Positions 34,979 through 44,217 are shown, counted from the stretch's first letter. The stretch: DNA of 64,000 nucleotides from Fimenecus sp964527585 (GCA_964527585.1 CAZGPE010000004.1:34345-98344); one strand, 5' to 3'. A program made the numbers and translations. Notes: generated by a model not told the origin, from the letters alone.

Positions 34979-37045
34979 ATGAAAGCCTACACATCTAATA
35001 ACATCAGAAATATTGCCGTGGTAGGACACGGCGGAAAAGGAAAGACGACCCTTTGCGAAGCAATGCTTTATGTTTCGGGAGCAACCGAAAGACTCGGCAG
35101 AGTAGCCGACGCAAACACGGTTCTCGATTTCGATGCAGAAGAAAAACGCCGCAAATCATCGGTATCTTCCGCAATGGCAGCTATTGAATGGGACAATACA
35201 AAACTTAACATTATAGATGCTCCCGGTCTTTTCGACTTCGAAGGCGGAGTCTCCGAAGCAATAAGAGCCGCAGAAGCCGTGCTTATAGTAACCTCTGCGG
35301 GTTCGGGTGTTGATGTCGGAACGGAAAAAGCCTTCAAAGCCGCAGATAAAAAAGGAATTGCCAAATTCTTCGCAATTACAAAAACCGATTCCGATCACAG
35401 AAGTTTCTACAAAACCTTTGATGCGCTCAAAGAAGTTTACGGAAACAAACTTTGTCCGACAATTATTCCTTATATGGAAGGAAATATCACAAAATGCTAT
35501 GTCAACCTCATGACAGGTATGGCTTTTGAATACGATGCGGACGGAAAAGCGAAAAAAGTCGATGTTCCGAACGATCCCGTTATCGAAGAAATGACCTCTT
35601 CGTTTATGGAAGCCGTTGCAACCACAGACGAAGCACTTATGGATAAATTTTTCGAAGGTGAAAAATTCACTCAGGAAGAAATCCTTAAAGGACTCTGCCT
35701 CGGAATATTCGACGGTTCGATTTATCCGGTATATGCCGTTTCGGGTCTTACCGCAGCCGGTGTGGATCAACTTCTCTACGGTCTCGCATGGTCGGTTCCC
35801 GGAGCTTTCGGTTATGCGGGAGAAACCGCACTCAACGAAAACGGCGAAGAAGTAATGCTTCCGTGTGATATAAACGGACCCCTTGCGGCAATCTGCTTCA
35901 AAACAGTTGCAGATCCTTTCGTAGGAAAAATGTCTTTCTTCAAGGTTGTTTCCGGAAAACTTACTTCGGATACAGCGGCATTTAATTTCAGAACCGACGA
36001 ACCTGAAAAAATGGGAAAAATCGTTACGGTAAAAGGAAGCAAGCAGGAAGACTGCAAAGAAATTATTGCCGGAGATATAGGCGTTGTTACAAAATTGCAG
36101 TCGGTAAAAACAGGCGATACGCTCTGCGAATCGAAAAACAAACTTCAACTCAAAGGTGTTGACTTCCCGAAACCTTGTCTTTCAATGGCAGTTTGCGTAA
36201 CCAAAAAAGGCGAAGAAGAAAAAGTCGCACAAGGCTTACAGCGACTTATGGAAGAAGATCCGACAATCACATTTACTCTTAATAAAGAAACAAGACAACA
36301 GGTTCTTTCCGGATTAGGCGAACAACACCTTGATGTTATCGTATCGAAACTCAAAAACAAATTCGGTGTCGATGTAACTCTTGAAACACCTAAGGTCGCA
36401 TACCGTGAAACTATCAGAAAAGCAGTTGAAGCACAGGGTAAACACAAAAAGCAGTCCGGCGGACACGGACAGTTCGGTGATGTATGGATTAAATTCGAGC
36501 CGTGCGACAGCGATACTCTCGTTTTCGAAACAGCAGTAGTCGGCGGTGCCGTTCCGAAAAACTATTTCCCCGCAGTTGAAAAAGGCTTACAGGAATGTGT
36601 TATGAAAGGCTTCGCCGCAGGATACCAAATGGTCGGACTTAAAGCAACACTTTATGACGGCTCATATCATCCCGTCGACTCTTCGGAAATGGCATTTAAG
36701 ACTGCCGCTTCGCTTGCATTTAAGGCGGCTATGCCCAATGCAAATGTCGCAATTCTCGAGCCGGTCGGAACACTTACCGTAAATCTTCCCAACGATAATC
36801 TCGGCGATATTATGGGAGATATTACAAAACGCAGAGGCCGTGTTCTCGGCACAAACCCGTCAACCGACGGAAATCAGGAACTTGTTGCCGAAGTTCCCAT
36901 GGCGGAAATGGGCGATTTCACAACGGTTCTTCGCTCAATCACAGCCGGAAGAGGCTCTTATACGCTTGAATTCGCACGCTATGAGCAGGCGCCTCAAGCT
37001 GTTGCTGACAAAGTAATTGCAGAAAAGGACGCTCAAGACGAATAA
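34979..37045 (+). CDS. Elongation factor G-like translational GTPase (paralogue, fusA2 type)
   Basis: Ribosomal translocase-like GTPase of 688 aa with the five EF-G domains. The P loop is variant, VGHGGKGKTTLCEAML instead of the AHIDAGKTT type; G3 reads DAPGLFDFEG and G4 TKTD in place of NKxD. Domain IV is present (GGHGQFGDVWIKFEP), and the C-terminus has LPNDNLGDIMGDITKRRG. These variations define the non-canonical EF-G2-like group that coexists with true fusA; function is not settled. Monocistronic with its own promoter. ATG 34979 fits GGAG eight nt upstream; GTG 34970 does not. Confidence 0.9.
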   Translation: MKAYTSNNIRNIAVVGHGGKGKTTLCEAMLYVSGATERLGRVADANTVLDFDAEEKRRKSSVSSAMAAIEWDNTKLNIIDAPGLFDFEGGVSEAIRAAEAVLIVTSAGSGVDVGTEKAFKAADKKGIAKFFAITKTDSDHRSFYKTFDALKEVYGNKLCPTIIPYMEGNITKCYVNLMTGMAFEYDADGKAKKVDVPNDPVIEEMTSSFMEAVATTDEALMDKFFEGEKFTQEEILKGLCLGIFDGSIYPVYAVSGLTAAGVDQLLYGLAWSVPGAFGYAGETALNENGEEVMLPCDINGPLAAICFKTVADPFVGKMSFFKVVSGKLTSDTAAFNFRTDEPEKMGKIVTVKGSKQEDCKEIIAGDIGVVTKLQSVKTGDTLCESKNKLQLKGVDFPKPCLSMAVCVTKKGEEEKVAQGLQRLMEEDPTITFTLNKETRQQVLSGLGEQHLDVIVSKLKNKFGVDVTLETPKVAYRETIRKAVEAQGKHKKQSGGHGQFGDVWIKFEPCDSDTLVFETAVVGGAVPKNYFPAVEKGLQECVMKGFAAGYQMVGLKATLYDGSYHPVDSSEMAFKTAASLAFKAAMPNANVAILEPVGTLTVNLPNDNLGDIMGDITKRRGRVLGTNPSTDGNQELVAEVPMAEMGDFTTVLRSITAGRGSYTLEFARYEQAPQAVADKVIAEKDAQDE

Positions 37046-37053
37046 TTCACATT

Positions 37054-37087
37054 TAACGGGAGCTGAAAAACAGTTCCCGTTTTTCTC
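37054..37087 (+). terminator. Terminator after the EF-G paralogue
   Basis: AACGGGAGCTGAAAAACAGTTCCCGTTTTTCTC, stem with one mismatch and U tract. Confidence 0.85.
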
Positions 37088-37107
37088 TTGTTATTCGATA
37101 AAACTTC

Positions 37108-37135
37108 TTGAAAAACAACAATTATATGATACAAT
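37108..37135 (+). promoter_or_regulatory. Promoter of the YerB-like lipoprotein gene
   Basis: TTGAAA (37108-37113), 16-nt spacer, extended -10 TGATACAAT (37127-37135). Confidence 0.7.
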
Positions 37136-37169
37136 ATTAGCGATATTTTCAATTGAAAGGTTGTTATAA

Positions 37170-38222
37170 ATGATAAAATCTCGAAAATTTCGATTGATTG
37201 CGGCACTTATGGTTCTCACATTGGCAATTACCGTTTTTTCTTCTTGCGGTAACAATTCGTCAGACCCGATAGAAACAACCCCGTCAACCGAAGCAACTCA
37301 AAGCACTGTACCTACAAGCATCAACCGTCTTACAGGACTTGAACTTTCTGACAGTTCCGTACAAAACAAACGCCCTGTGGCTGTTGTTGTCGAAAACTCA
37401 CCCGAAGCCAGACCTCAATGGAGCCTTTGCACCCCCGATATAGTAGTCGAAGGCCTTGCCGAAGGCGGTATTACAAGAATGTTATGGCTTTACTCGGATA
37501 TTTCAAATGTCGGTAAAATCGGTCCGACAAGAAGCGCAAGACATAACTTCGTAGAAGTCGCAGCGGGCTTTGATGCAATTTATGTTCATTTCGGCGGAAG
37601 TTATGCAGCATATAATCTCTTCTCTTCCGATTCTTCCATCAACCATATTGACGGAAACAAAGCAGAAGAAAGTTATTTCAAACGGGACTCTTCAAGAAAA
37701 GCTCCGCATAATGCATATACAACAGGCGAATGGATAACCAAAGCAATAGGAGATAAAAACTTCCGAACCGATATTAAAAGCGGATATGAAACTCCGTTCA
37801 GTTTTTCTTCCGAAAAGAGAACTCTCGCAAACGCTTGTTCAAGCATCGAAATGGAATTTTCGACAAATTACAAGCACACCTTTACTTTCAACTCCGCCGA
37901 CGGTTTATATTACAACAATATGAATTCAAAAGCGATGGTTGACTCCGACGGAAATCAAATGGCGGTAAGCAATGTAATTGTTATTTATTCTAATGTCGGA
38001 TCATACAAAGGCGATGAAAAACTCGTCGAATGGAACCTCACAAGCGGAAAAGGTCTTTATATTTCAAACGGATCTTACGAAGAAATCACTTGGAAAAAAG
38101 GCTCAACTCATAGCGCACTTGAACTTTACTCTTCCGACGGAAGTGAATTGAAACTTAACACCGGCAAATCCTATATCGGCTTTGTTCCGAGTTCCAACTC
38201 GTCAAAAACAGTTATTTCATAA
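37170..38222 (+). CDS. YerB-like lipoprotein (DUF3048)
   Basis: Secreted lipoprotein of 350 aa: signal peptide, lipobox FSSC (Cys near 26), a Thr/Ser-rich linker and the DUF3048 domain. Diagnostic blocks are KRPVAVVVENSPEARPQWSL, ADIVVEGLAEGGITRMLWLY-like (here PDIVVEGLAEGGITRMLWLY), KIGPTRSARHNFVEVAAGFD and YFKRDSSRKAPHNAYTT. Function of the family is unknown; the PTRSAR segment is invariant in it. GAAAGGTTGTTATAA precedes the ATG. Confidence 0.88.
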   Translation: MIKSRKFRLIAALMVLTLAITVFSSCGNNSSDPIETTPSTEATQSTVPTSINRLTGLELSDSSVQNKRPVAVVVENSPEARPQWSLCTPDIVVEGLAEGGITRMLWLYSDISNVGKIGPTRSARHNFVEVAAGFDAIYVHFGGSYAAYNLFSSDSSINHIDGNKAEESYFKRDSSRKAPHNAYTTGEWITKAIGDKNFRTDIKSGYETPFSFSSEKRTLANACSSIEMEFSTNYKHTFTFNSADGLYYNNMNSKAMVDSDGNQMAVSNVIVIYSNVGSYKGDEKLVEWNLTSGKGLYISNGSYEEITWKKGSTHSALELYSSDGSELKLNTGKSYIGFVPSSNSSKTVIS

Positions 38223-38239
38223 ACTAAAATTTAATTTCA

Positions 38240-38272
38240 TGATAACCGAAGCATTTTGCTTCGGTTATTTTT
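38240..38272 (+). terminator. Terminator after the YerB-like gene
   Basis: AACCGAAGCATTTTGCTTCGGTTATTTTTT. The following 185 nt to the next promoter are AT-rich and hold no gene I can support. Confidence 0.9.
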
Positions 38273-38458
38273 TACAATATTTTTCGTCGTTTTGACGATT
38301 TTAAGTTTATTTTTTGGTGAATTTGTATTCACCTGTTTTTCGGCAAACCAACGCAGTTTCAACGGTTTTGCTCTTCTAAGTCTCCTTAAAAATCAAATGC
38401 ATCATTTTTCTTTAATCATATTGCACAAAAAAATATATGTTTTTTTGGTAAAAAAGTC

Positions 38459-38487
38459 TTGACAAATATTACAAAAGGTGTTATTAT
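38459..38487 (+). promoter_or_regulatory. Near-consensus sigma-A promoter of the 40-aa gene
   Basis: TTGACA (38459-38464), exactly 17 nt, TATTAT (38482-38487). Among the strongest promoter matches in the window. Confidence 0.88.
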
Positions 38488-38519
38488 ACAGATACAACAA
38501 AGAAAGAGAGGCGAAAACA

Positions 38520-38642
38520 ATGGCAGTTAAACAGTTGGAAGCTCAGGAACAGCTCAGACTTATCGAAGACATCGGTAGCAGCAAGAAGTTCTCCTGGAAG
38601 ACTTTCGTAAAAGCTCTTGAACTCTATGTAATTTCTCTTTAA
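38520..38642 (+). CDS. Small protein of 40 aa, unknown function, probably highly expressed
   Basis: A short frame beginning MAVKQLEAQEQLRLIEDIGS (residues 1-20) and ending with a Trp-containing basic-amphipathic half and the hydrophobic tail LELYVISL. Support for it being real: a near-consensus promoter 32 nt upstream, an AGAGAGGCG ribosome site eight nt before the ATG, codons biased to GCT/CTC/GAA/AAG/TTC as in highly expressed genes, and two terminators directly downstream. Residues 1-18 look helical and acidic, 20-34 basic. No Cys, no signal peptide. I recognise no family; it could be a regulatory small protein or a peptide precursor. Monocistronic. Confidence 0.75.
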   Translation: MAVKQLEAQEQLRLIEDIGSSKKFSWKTFVKALELYVISL

Positions 38643-38675
38643 TCGGTAGAGTTCTTCAGCGACCGAGTTTTCAAT

Positions 38676-38697
38676 CTCGCTTCGGCGAGTTTATATA
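38676..38697 (+). terminator. First terminator after the 40-aa gene
   Basis: CTCGC-TTCG-GCGAG hairpin with a stable UUCG loop followed by TTTATATATAA. Confidence 0.65.
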
Positions 38698-38742
38698 TAA
38701 CCATTACACTTTTTCATATAGAATCCTAACCCCCTTTTTAAG

Positions 38743-38774
38743 AAAAAAGACCGCTTAAAGCGGTCTTTTTTCTT
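38743..38774. terminator. Second, strong terminator after the 40-aa gene
   Basis: AAAAAAGACCGCTTAAAGCGGTCTTTTTTC, a perfect palindrome with A and U tracts on both sides, so it works in both directions. Confidence 0.9.
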
Positions 38775-38801
38775 GCTCTTTATCGGCGTTAATGTTAAAA
38801 T
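38773..38801 (+). promoter_or_regulatory. Promoter of the HAD phosphatase gene
   Basis: TTGCTC (38773-38778), 17-nt spacer, TAAAAT (38796-38801). Confidence 0.5.
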
Positions 38802-38827
38802 ATACAAAATTCATCACGGAGATAATT

Positions 38828-39511
38828 ATGATAACACACATTTTCTTTGATCTGGACGATACATTGCTCGACTTTCACAAAGCCGAGCATACCGCTCTTT
38901 CTAAAACACTCGCACATTTCGGAGTAAATCCTGCCGAAGAAACATTAAGCCTTTACAGCCGAATAAATAAAACTCAGTGGGAGCGTCTCGAAAAAGGTGA
39001 ACTTACACGGGACGAAGTAAAAACCGAACGCTACCGCATTTTATTTAACGAATTAGGTGTAACTCTATCTCCAAAAGACGCAACAGCCTACTACGAAAAT
39101 ATGCTCTCATTCGGTCATTATTTTATCGACGGAGCCGTCGAAGTGCTTACTCAGTTAAAAGATTATAATCTTTTTATCGTTTCAAACGGTGCCGTTAAAG
39201 TACAAAACGCCCGTTTGGACAGTGCCGGCATAAAACCGTTTTTCAAAAAAATTTTTATTTCCGAAAGTCTCGGCGTTAACAAACCCGACAAACGATTCTT
39301 CGATATTTGTTTTTCACAAATTCCTTCTTTCGATAAAGAAAACGCCGTAATAATCGGAGACAGCCTTACTTCCGATATTAAAGGCGGAATTAACGCAGGC
39401 ATTAAAACCGTATGGTTCAATCCGAATTCACTGAAAAATCCATCCACGGTTTTACCCGATTATGAAATACACTCTCTTTCGGCACTTCCCAACCTAATCA
39501 AAAAAATGTAA
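38828..39511 (+). CDS. HAD-superfamily phosphatase, YjjG/YfnB type
   Basis: Cytoplasmic HAD hydrolase of 227 aa, most like non-canonical pyrimidine nucleotidases of the YjjG family. Motif I FFDLDDTLLDF, motif II IVSNGA, motif III Lys in NKPDKRFFD and motif IV IIGDSLTSDIKGG are all intact. An alpha-helical cap lies at about 15-90. ATG 38828 follows CGGAGATAATT. Confidence 0.9.
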   Translation: MITHIFFDLDDTLLDFHKAEHTALSKTLAHFGVNPAEETLSLYSRINKTQWERLEKGELTRDEVKTERYRILFNELGVTLSPKDATAYYENMLSFGHYFIDGAVEVLTQLKDYNLFIVSNGAVKVQNARLDSAGIKPFFKKIFISESLGVNKPDKRFFDICFSQIPSFDKENAVIIGDSLTSDIKGGINAGIKTVWFNPNSLKNPSTVLPDYEIHSLSALPNLIKKM

Positions 39512-39525
39512 AAAAACCGGCGGTC

Positions 39526-40842
39526 TCAATCAGGCCGTCGGTTCTTTTTTTCTTTTTCAATCAACAAAACACAGAGTAAAAACGAAAATACACATCCCAA
39601 CAGGACGCCCCACCACATTACATTGCCTTTTGCAAACGAAAGCGTAAACACGCACAGCGAAGTCGAAACAATCAAAACAGCATTCAAACAAACAGACTTC
39701 TTTTTGTTCGCCGTCGCCTGAAAACAAGTCGCAGCAATCAATATAAACGGAACTAATATCAAGGACAATGACAAAATTCTAATAATCTCATTGCCTTTGT
39801 TCAAAATTTCAGGACTTTTCGAAAACACCGAAATAAGATGTTCCCCAAGAAAAAATCCTGCAAGCAATTCGGCAACACAAAATCCGCAAGAAGCGCCGAG
39901 TGCCGATTTTATAGCCTTCTTTACTCTCGAATATTCTCCCGAAGCAAAATTATAACTGATAATCGGAGACAGCGCCATTGAAACAGCGTTTATCGGAACA
40001 AGAGAAAACTGTATGATTTTGCTTATATACGCAAAAGACGCAATCGAAGCAGCATCATCGAAATGCGAAAGTCTGTTGTTTATCGCAAACATGACAACCG
40101 ACATTCCGCCCGTTTGCAACAAAGCGGGAACCCCAAGTCCCAAAACATTTTTTACAATAGAAAAATCCGGCAATTTAATCTTAATTTTTTGACAACTGAT
40201 TTTCAAGAAAAAGATAACACTCATCAAAAAACTTGTAAACTGACAGAGCACTGTCGCTAACGCCGCACCGACTACCCCCAACTTCAGCACAAAGACAAAT
40301 ATATAGTCGAAAAGTATATTTATTCCTGTCGGAATCAGCCAAATCAAGAGCGAATATTTCATTCTCCCTTCCGCTCTTATTATCGAAGAAAAACCTGTAG
40401 AAAAAACATTCCCCGCCGCAATGACAATAAAATATTCTCTTGCATACGGCATAATTTCGTCCGTCGCTCCGAAGACACGCAAAATAGGTGTGCAAAACAG
40501 AATCGAAATTAAACTGACCGTAATCGCAGTCGAATAAAAAACCGCCATCGTATTAAAAGTAACATCGCCGGCTTTTTCATATTCTTTTTTTCCTAAAAAT
40601 CCGGTTACCAAAACGCCCGCTCCACCGCCGAGCATTTGCGCAAATGCCGCTTGTATCATCATAAAGGGAGATGCAACCGAAACTCCCGCCATCGCAAGAT
40701 CTCCGACTCCGTAACTGATAAAAACCGCATCTACAGCATTGTAAAGAGCGGAAAACAGCAGCGAACAAAAAAGCGTTGAAGAATACTTAAAAAGCAGTTT
40801 CCCTATAGGTTCTGTTCCCATTTCCAAACTTTTATTTTTCAT
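39526..40842 (-). CDS. MATE family efflux transporter
   Basis: Polytopic transporter of 438 aa with 12 helices in two related halves. GTEPIGKLLFKYSSTLFCSL and NAVDAVFISYGVGDLAMAGV are the MATE N-half signature; FASGEYSRVKKAIKSAL marks the second half. It likely exports cationic compounds using Na+ or H+. ATG 40842 has GAGG nine nt upstream and overlaps the end of the kinase-like gene by 11 nt, so the two are coupled. Confidence 0.9.
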   Translation of the reverse strand: MKNKSLEMGTEPIGKLLFKYSSTLFCSLLFSALYNAVDAVFISYGVGDLAMAGVSVASPFMMIQAAFAQMLGGGAGVLVTGFLGKKEYEKAGDVTFNTMAVFYSTAITVSLISILFCTPILRVFGATDEIMPYAREYFIVIAAGNVFSTGFSSIIRAEGRMKYSLLIWLIPTGINILFDYIFVFVLKLGVVGAALATVLCQFTSFLMSVIFFLKISCQKIKIKLPDFSIVKNVLGLGVPALLQTGGMSVVMFAINNRLSHFDDAASIASFAYISKIIQFSLVPINAVSMALSPIISYNFASGEYSRVKKAIKSALGASCGFCVAELLAGFFLGEHLISVFSKSPEILNKGNEIIRILSLSLILVPFILIAATCFQATANKKKSVCLNAVLIVSTSLCVFTLSFAKGNVMWWGVLLGCVFSFLLCVLLIEKEKKNRRPD

Positions 40843-41815
40843 TTTCAAGAGCCTCAAATGCAACTTTGAATCCTTTTTTATACGCAAAAGTATTAAGCAT
40901 CCATCCTTCGCTGAAAATCGGGAAACGGTAATATCTCTCAACCTCTTGAATAAGAGCCATTAAAGCCTGTGCGAAAGCATACCGAATTTTGCTTTCACGG
41001 TTTAATTCAACCTCTACATCAGCGTATGAGTTGTAAAGTTCTATGTACTCTTTCTTTTTATCGAGGGTATCAAAAAATCCTCCTAAGCAAATAAAGTCAA
41101 AAATCGGATCTCCCCAAAAACTTCTTTCGGGATCAATCAGCGTAAATACAATTTTTCCGCCCCTGTTTTCGCAAAGCAAATTCGTATCCCACAGATCGAA
41201 ATTAACAAGCGTACATTCCGCTTTAGCAAGTATTTCTTTGTATTGATCAATATAGGGTATGAGCCTTTCACCGTTCTTACAATGTTTTCCCATTCGCTGT
41301 GCATCATCGACAAGAGCCATAACAATACTGCGATATGCCTCATACCAGTTTTCGTAAAGCGTATTCTGAATATATCCGAATTTACCGTTTTTTATCTTGT
41401 GCATTTTGCAAATCATTTCAACGGATATTTTGTTTTTTTCGGCAGCGTCCGTCTCAAACTTATTTCTGTGCACTCCGGAAACTTTTTCCATCAAAAACCA
41501 ATTAGCATGAATATCCTTACAGGAAAAATCTTCAAAATAAATTTTCGGCAAAGCAATGTCCGTATTTTCCGCCAACACGCCATACCAATAAAGTTCGGTT
41601 TTGAGCATATCTTTTTCATAGGTCATTACCGGCAAGTCGTTTTTCGGAGCGATTTTCATAACATATTCTTCGCCTGTGTCGGAAACAATACCGTATGCGG
41701 AATTGAACATTCCCAATCCGAGAGGCGCAGTTTCAATTGCTTTTCCGAGTCCCGCTTTTTCAAAAAGACCCTTTACCGTTTTATCATCTAATTCATATTT
41801 TGTTCTGCTTTTCAT
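40832..41815 (-). CDS. APH/choline-kinase-like phosphotransferase
   Basis: Protein-kinase-fold small-molecule kinase of 327 aa. The ATP-binding Lys is in EYVMKIAP, the catalytic loop reads LVNFDLWDTNLL (His of the usual HGDxxxxN is replaced, the Asp and Asn are kept), and the metal segment is LIDPERSFWGDPIFDF. Substrate unknown (aminoglycoside, choline, amino sugar are all possible). First gene of a two-gene unit with the MATE transporter, divergent from an AraC regulator. Confidence 0.82.
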   Translation of the reverse strand: MKSRTKYELDDKTVKGLFEKAGLGKAIETAPLGLGMFNSAYGIVSDTGEEYVMKIAPKNDLPVMTYEKDMLKTELYWYGVLAENTDIALPKIYFEDFSCKDIHANWFLMEKVSGVHRNKFETDAAEKNKISVEMICKMHKIKNGKFGYIQNTLYENWYEAYRSIVMALVDDAQRMGKHCKNGERLIPYIDQYKEILAKAECTLVNFDLWDTNLLCENRGGKIVFTLIDPERSFWGDPIFDFICLGGFFDTLDKKKEYIELYNSYADVEVELNRESKIRYAFAQALMALIQEVERYYRFPIFSEGWMLNTFAYKKGFKVAFEALENEK

Positions 41816-41967
41816 ATAATCACCGCCGTTTATTTTACCCTAAAATTACCACAACATTTAATTTTTGTATATCAAAATCCATAACTTATATCAAAAAACC
41901 GAGATAAATTTCCCGAAAGCCATTGACGGCACCTAACATATTTTGTATTCTTAAAATGGGTGATAAA

Positions 41968-42720
41968 ATGAATTACGATGAACTTATGAGTATAAAAATA
42001 ATACCCAAAGAGATAGCAAAATCGCAATCAAAGTCTGTGATAAACAACCTTTATCATACACCTTACAGGGATGAAATCCGTCTTTTTTCCTGCATTAAAC
42101 AAGGCGACTTAAAGAAACTTCTTTTTGAAATAAAACAAGTCGGATTACAAAATATCACCGTCGGTCAAATGTCGGACGACGAACTCAAACAGCGAAAATA
42201 TATGGCGGTAAGTTTTATCACACTTGCAACAAGATATGCCATACAAGGCGGTCTGAATGAAAACGCCGCATACACTTTTTCCGACGATTTTATCAGAAGC
42301 GTCGACAGCGCAAAAACAAAAGCGGGCGTAAACTCTCTGATTGTCGATGCGGCAATCGAACTTACAAATAAAGTCAGCCTTCACCAAAAAAATCTCAACT
42401 ACTCTCCGCACATCCGAAAATGCGTCGCCTATATAAACAAGAATTTGGGAGAAAAACTCACAGTCAACAGCGTTGCCGATCACTGCAACCTTTCAGCCGA
42501 CTATCTCTCTCATCTTTTCAAAACCGAAATGGGCGTCAATTTAAGCACTTATATAACGCATCAAAAACTCGACCTTGCCCAAACTCTGTTATGGGAAGGA
42601 TATGACAACGAAAAGATTTGCTACACGCTCGGATTTTCCAGCCAGTCGCATTTTATATCGCTTTTCAAAAAAGAATACGGAATAACTCCGAAAGAATATA
42701 TTGCTTTAACCCAAATATAA
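41968..42720 (+). CDS. AraC-family transcriptional regulator
   Basis: Protein of 250 aa. C-terminal AraC DNA-binding domain (about 148-245) with both helix-turn-helix motifs: LTVNSVADHCNLSADYLSHL and EKICYTLGFSSQSHFISLFK, ending in GITPKEY. The N-terminal 145 residues are helical (FITLATRYAIQGGLNENAAY, FSDDFI), like the sensor part of YSIRK-type AraC proteins. It is divergent from the kinase-MATE pair, 150 nt away, and may control it. GGGTGATAAA before ATG 41968 decides the start; a -35/-10 pair TTGACG-17-TATTCT lies at 41923-41951. Confidence 0.88.
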   Translation: MNYDELMSIKIIPKEIAKSQSKSVINNLYHTPYRDEIRLFSCIKQGDLKKLLFEIKQVGLQNITVGQMSDDELKQRKYMAVSFITLATRYAIQGGLNENAAYTFSDDFIRSVDSAKTKAGVNSLIVDAAIELTNKVSLHQKNLNYSPHIRKCVAYINKNLGEKLTVNSVADHCNLSADYLSHLFKTEMGVNLSTYITHQKLDLAQTLLWEGYDNEKICYTLGFSSQSHFISLFKKEYGITPKEYIALTQI

Positions 42721-42723
42721 AAA

Positions 42724-42762
42724 CAAGCGTTGCAGAAACACATCTGCAACGCTTTATTTTTT
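42724..42762. terminator. Bidirectional terminator between AraC gene and trkH
   Basis: AAGCGTTGCAGAAACACATCTGCAACGCTTTATTTTTTC; the complement also ends in a U-rich run, so it serves both convergent genes. Confidence 0.88.
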
Positions 42763-44216
42763 CAAAACTGCCCGCTTTTTTTCCATGTACTCGGATAAAA
42801 AAGAATAAGCATCGGGAATATTTCAAGTCTGCCCATAAGCATACATACGCTCAGCAAAATTTTGGAAACCGGAGAAAACATCGCAAAATTCCCGGTGGGT
42901 CCGACCAATGAAAGACCGGGACCGACATTAGATATACAAGTTGCAACACCCGTAAGAGTCGTTATAGGATCAAATCCGTCGAGCGCCGAAATCGCAATAC
43001 TTGCAAAAGCAAATATCATTATATCAAGAGAAAAATAAACAAGTACATTATGGACAGTTTCCTTTTCAACCGTCTTTCCGTTCACCCTGACAATATTGTA
43101 GGAACGGGGATGGAGCATATGTTTAATCTCCGTAACGGAAGATTTAAGCAAAATCATAATTCTCGATATTTTCATTCCGCCCGCCGTACTTCCCGCACAG
43201 GCACCGATAAAAATCATAACAGCGATAAGGGTTCTGCTGTATTCGGGCCATCTGTCAAAATCCGCAGTGGAATAACCGGTTGTGGAAACAACAGATGTTA
43301 CTTGGAAGAAAGCATATCTCAAACACTCGGAAACAGACGAATAAAGATTTCTTATATTGTATGCAATCGTAACCGTTGCAAATCCGACAATTCCGAGATA
43401 CCAACGCAATTCCTCGTTAAAAAATGCGGTTTTGAACTTCTTAATAAGAACAAGAAAATACAAGTTGAAGTTTACGCCGAAAAGAAGCATAAACACAGCA
43501 ATAACGATTTCGGCAGCAGGATTCGAATACGAACCGACGCTTGCGTTTTTTATTCCGAAACCTCCCGTTCCGGCCGTTCCGAACGAATGAAGAAGGGCAT
43601 CATAAAAGGGCATTTTACAAAGCAACAAAGCAACAACTTCCGCCAAAGTCAAAAAGACATATATCAAATATAAAATCATTGACGAACTTTGTATTTTCGG
43701 CATTAGTTTTCCCGCTTCGGGACCGGGAACCTCCGCTCTCATAATATGCATCGAGTGTTCTTTAGACATCGGAACAACCGCCATCATAAACACAAGAATT
43801 CCCATTCCGCCGATCCAATGAGTGAAACTTCTCCAAAACAAATCACTTTTAGGAAGTGTCTCAACATTACTTAAAAGACTCGAACCTGTTGTGGTAAATC
43901 CGGAAACCGTTTCAAAAAACGCATCTATATAATTAGGAATCGAACCGCTGACAACAAAAGGAATCGCTCCGATAAGTGAAATCAAAACCCAAGTAAGAGC
44001 AACCGAAGCAAGCCCTTCTTTTGCAAAGATTTTATTTTTGCATTTCTTCGTGAAAGCACCGCATACAGCCGAAACCGCAACAGCAACCGCTATCGCAACG
44101 GCAAAGCCGACAACACTCTCGGAATATATCAGAGCAACCGCCATCGGAATAAGCATTAAAACAGCTTCTATTCCGGCAATTCTGCCCAATATTTTAACTA
44201 TCATTTTATAGTTCAT
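42762..44216 (-). CDS. trkH: Potassium uptake channel subunit TrkH
   Basis: K+ channel-like transporter of 484 aa with four pore loops. SGFTTTGSSLL, FGTAGTGGFG, VSTTGYSTADFD and the last loop ATCISNVGPGLSLVG give the selectivity filters. Works with the adjacent trkA (1-nt gap), which gates it according to nucleotide. Encoded downstream of trkA from a strong promoter. Confidence 0.95.
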   Translation of the reverse strand: MNYKMIVKILGRIAGIEAVLMLIPMAVALIYSESVVGFAVAIAVAVAVSAVCGAFTKKCKNKIFAKEGLASVALTWVLISLIGAIPFVVSGSIPNYIDAFFETVSGFTTTGSSLLSNVETLPKSDLFWRSFTHWIGGMGILVFMMAVVPMSKEHSMHIMRAEVPGPEAGKLMPKIQSSSMILYLIYVFLTLAEVVALLLCKMPFYDALLHSFGTAGTGGFGIKNASVGSYSNPAAEIVIAVFMLLFGVNFNLYFLVLIKKFKTAFFNEELRWYLGIVGFATVTIAYNIRNLYSSVSECLRYAFFQVTSVVSTTGYSTADFDRWPEYSRTLIAVMIFIGACAGSTAGGMKISRIMILLKSSVTEIKHMLHPRSYNIVRVNGKTVEKETVHNVLVYFSLDIMIFAFASIAISALDGFDPITTLTGVATCISNVGPGLSLVGPTGNFAMFSPVSKILLSVCMLMGRLEIFPMLILFYPSTWKKSGQF

Positions 44217-44217
44217 A

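Noticed and set aside
38256..38462. Possible 68-residue hydrophobic ORF
   Set aside because: It begins inside the terminator hairpin of the previous gene, has no ribosome site and runs into the promoter of the 40-aa gene.
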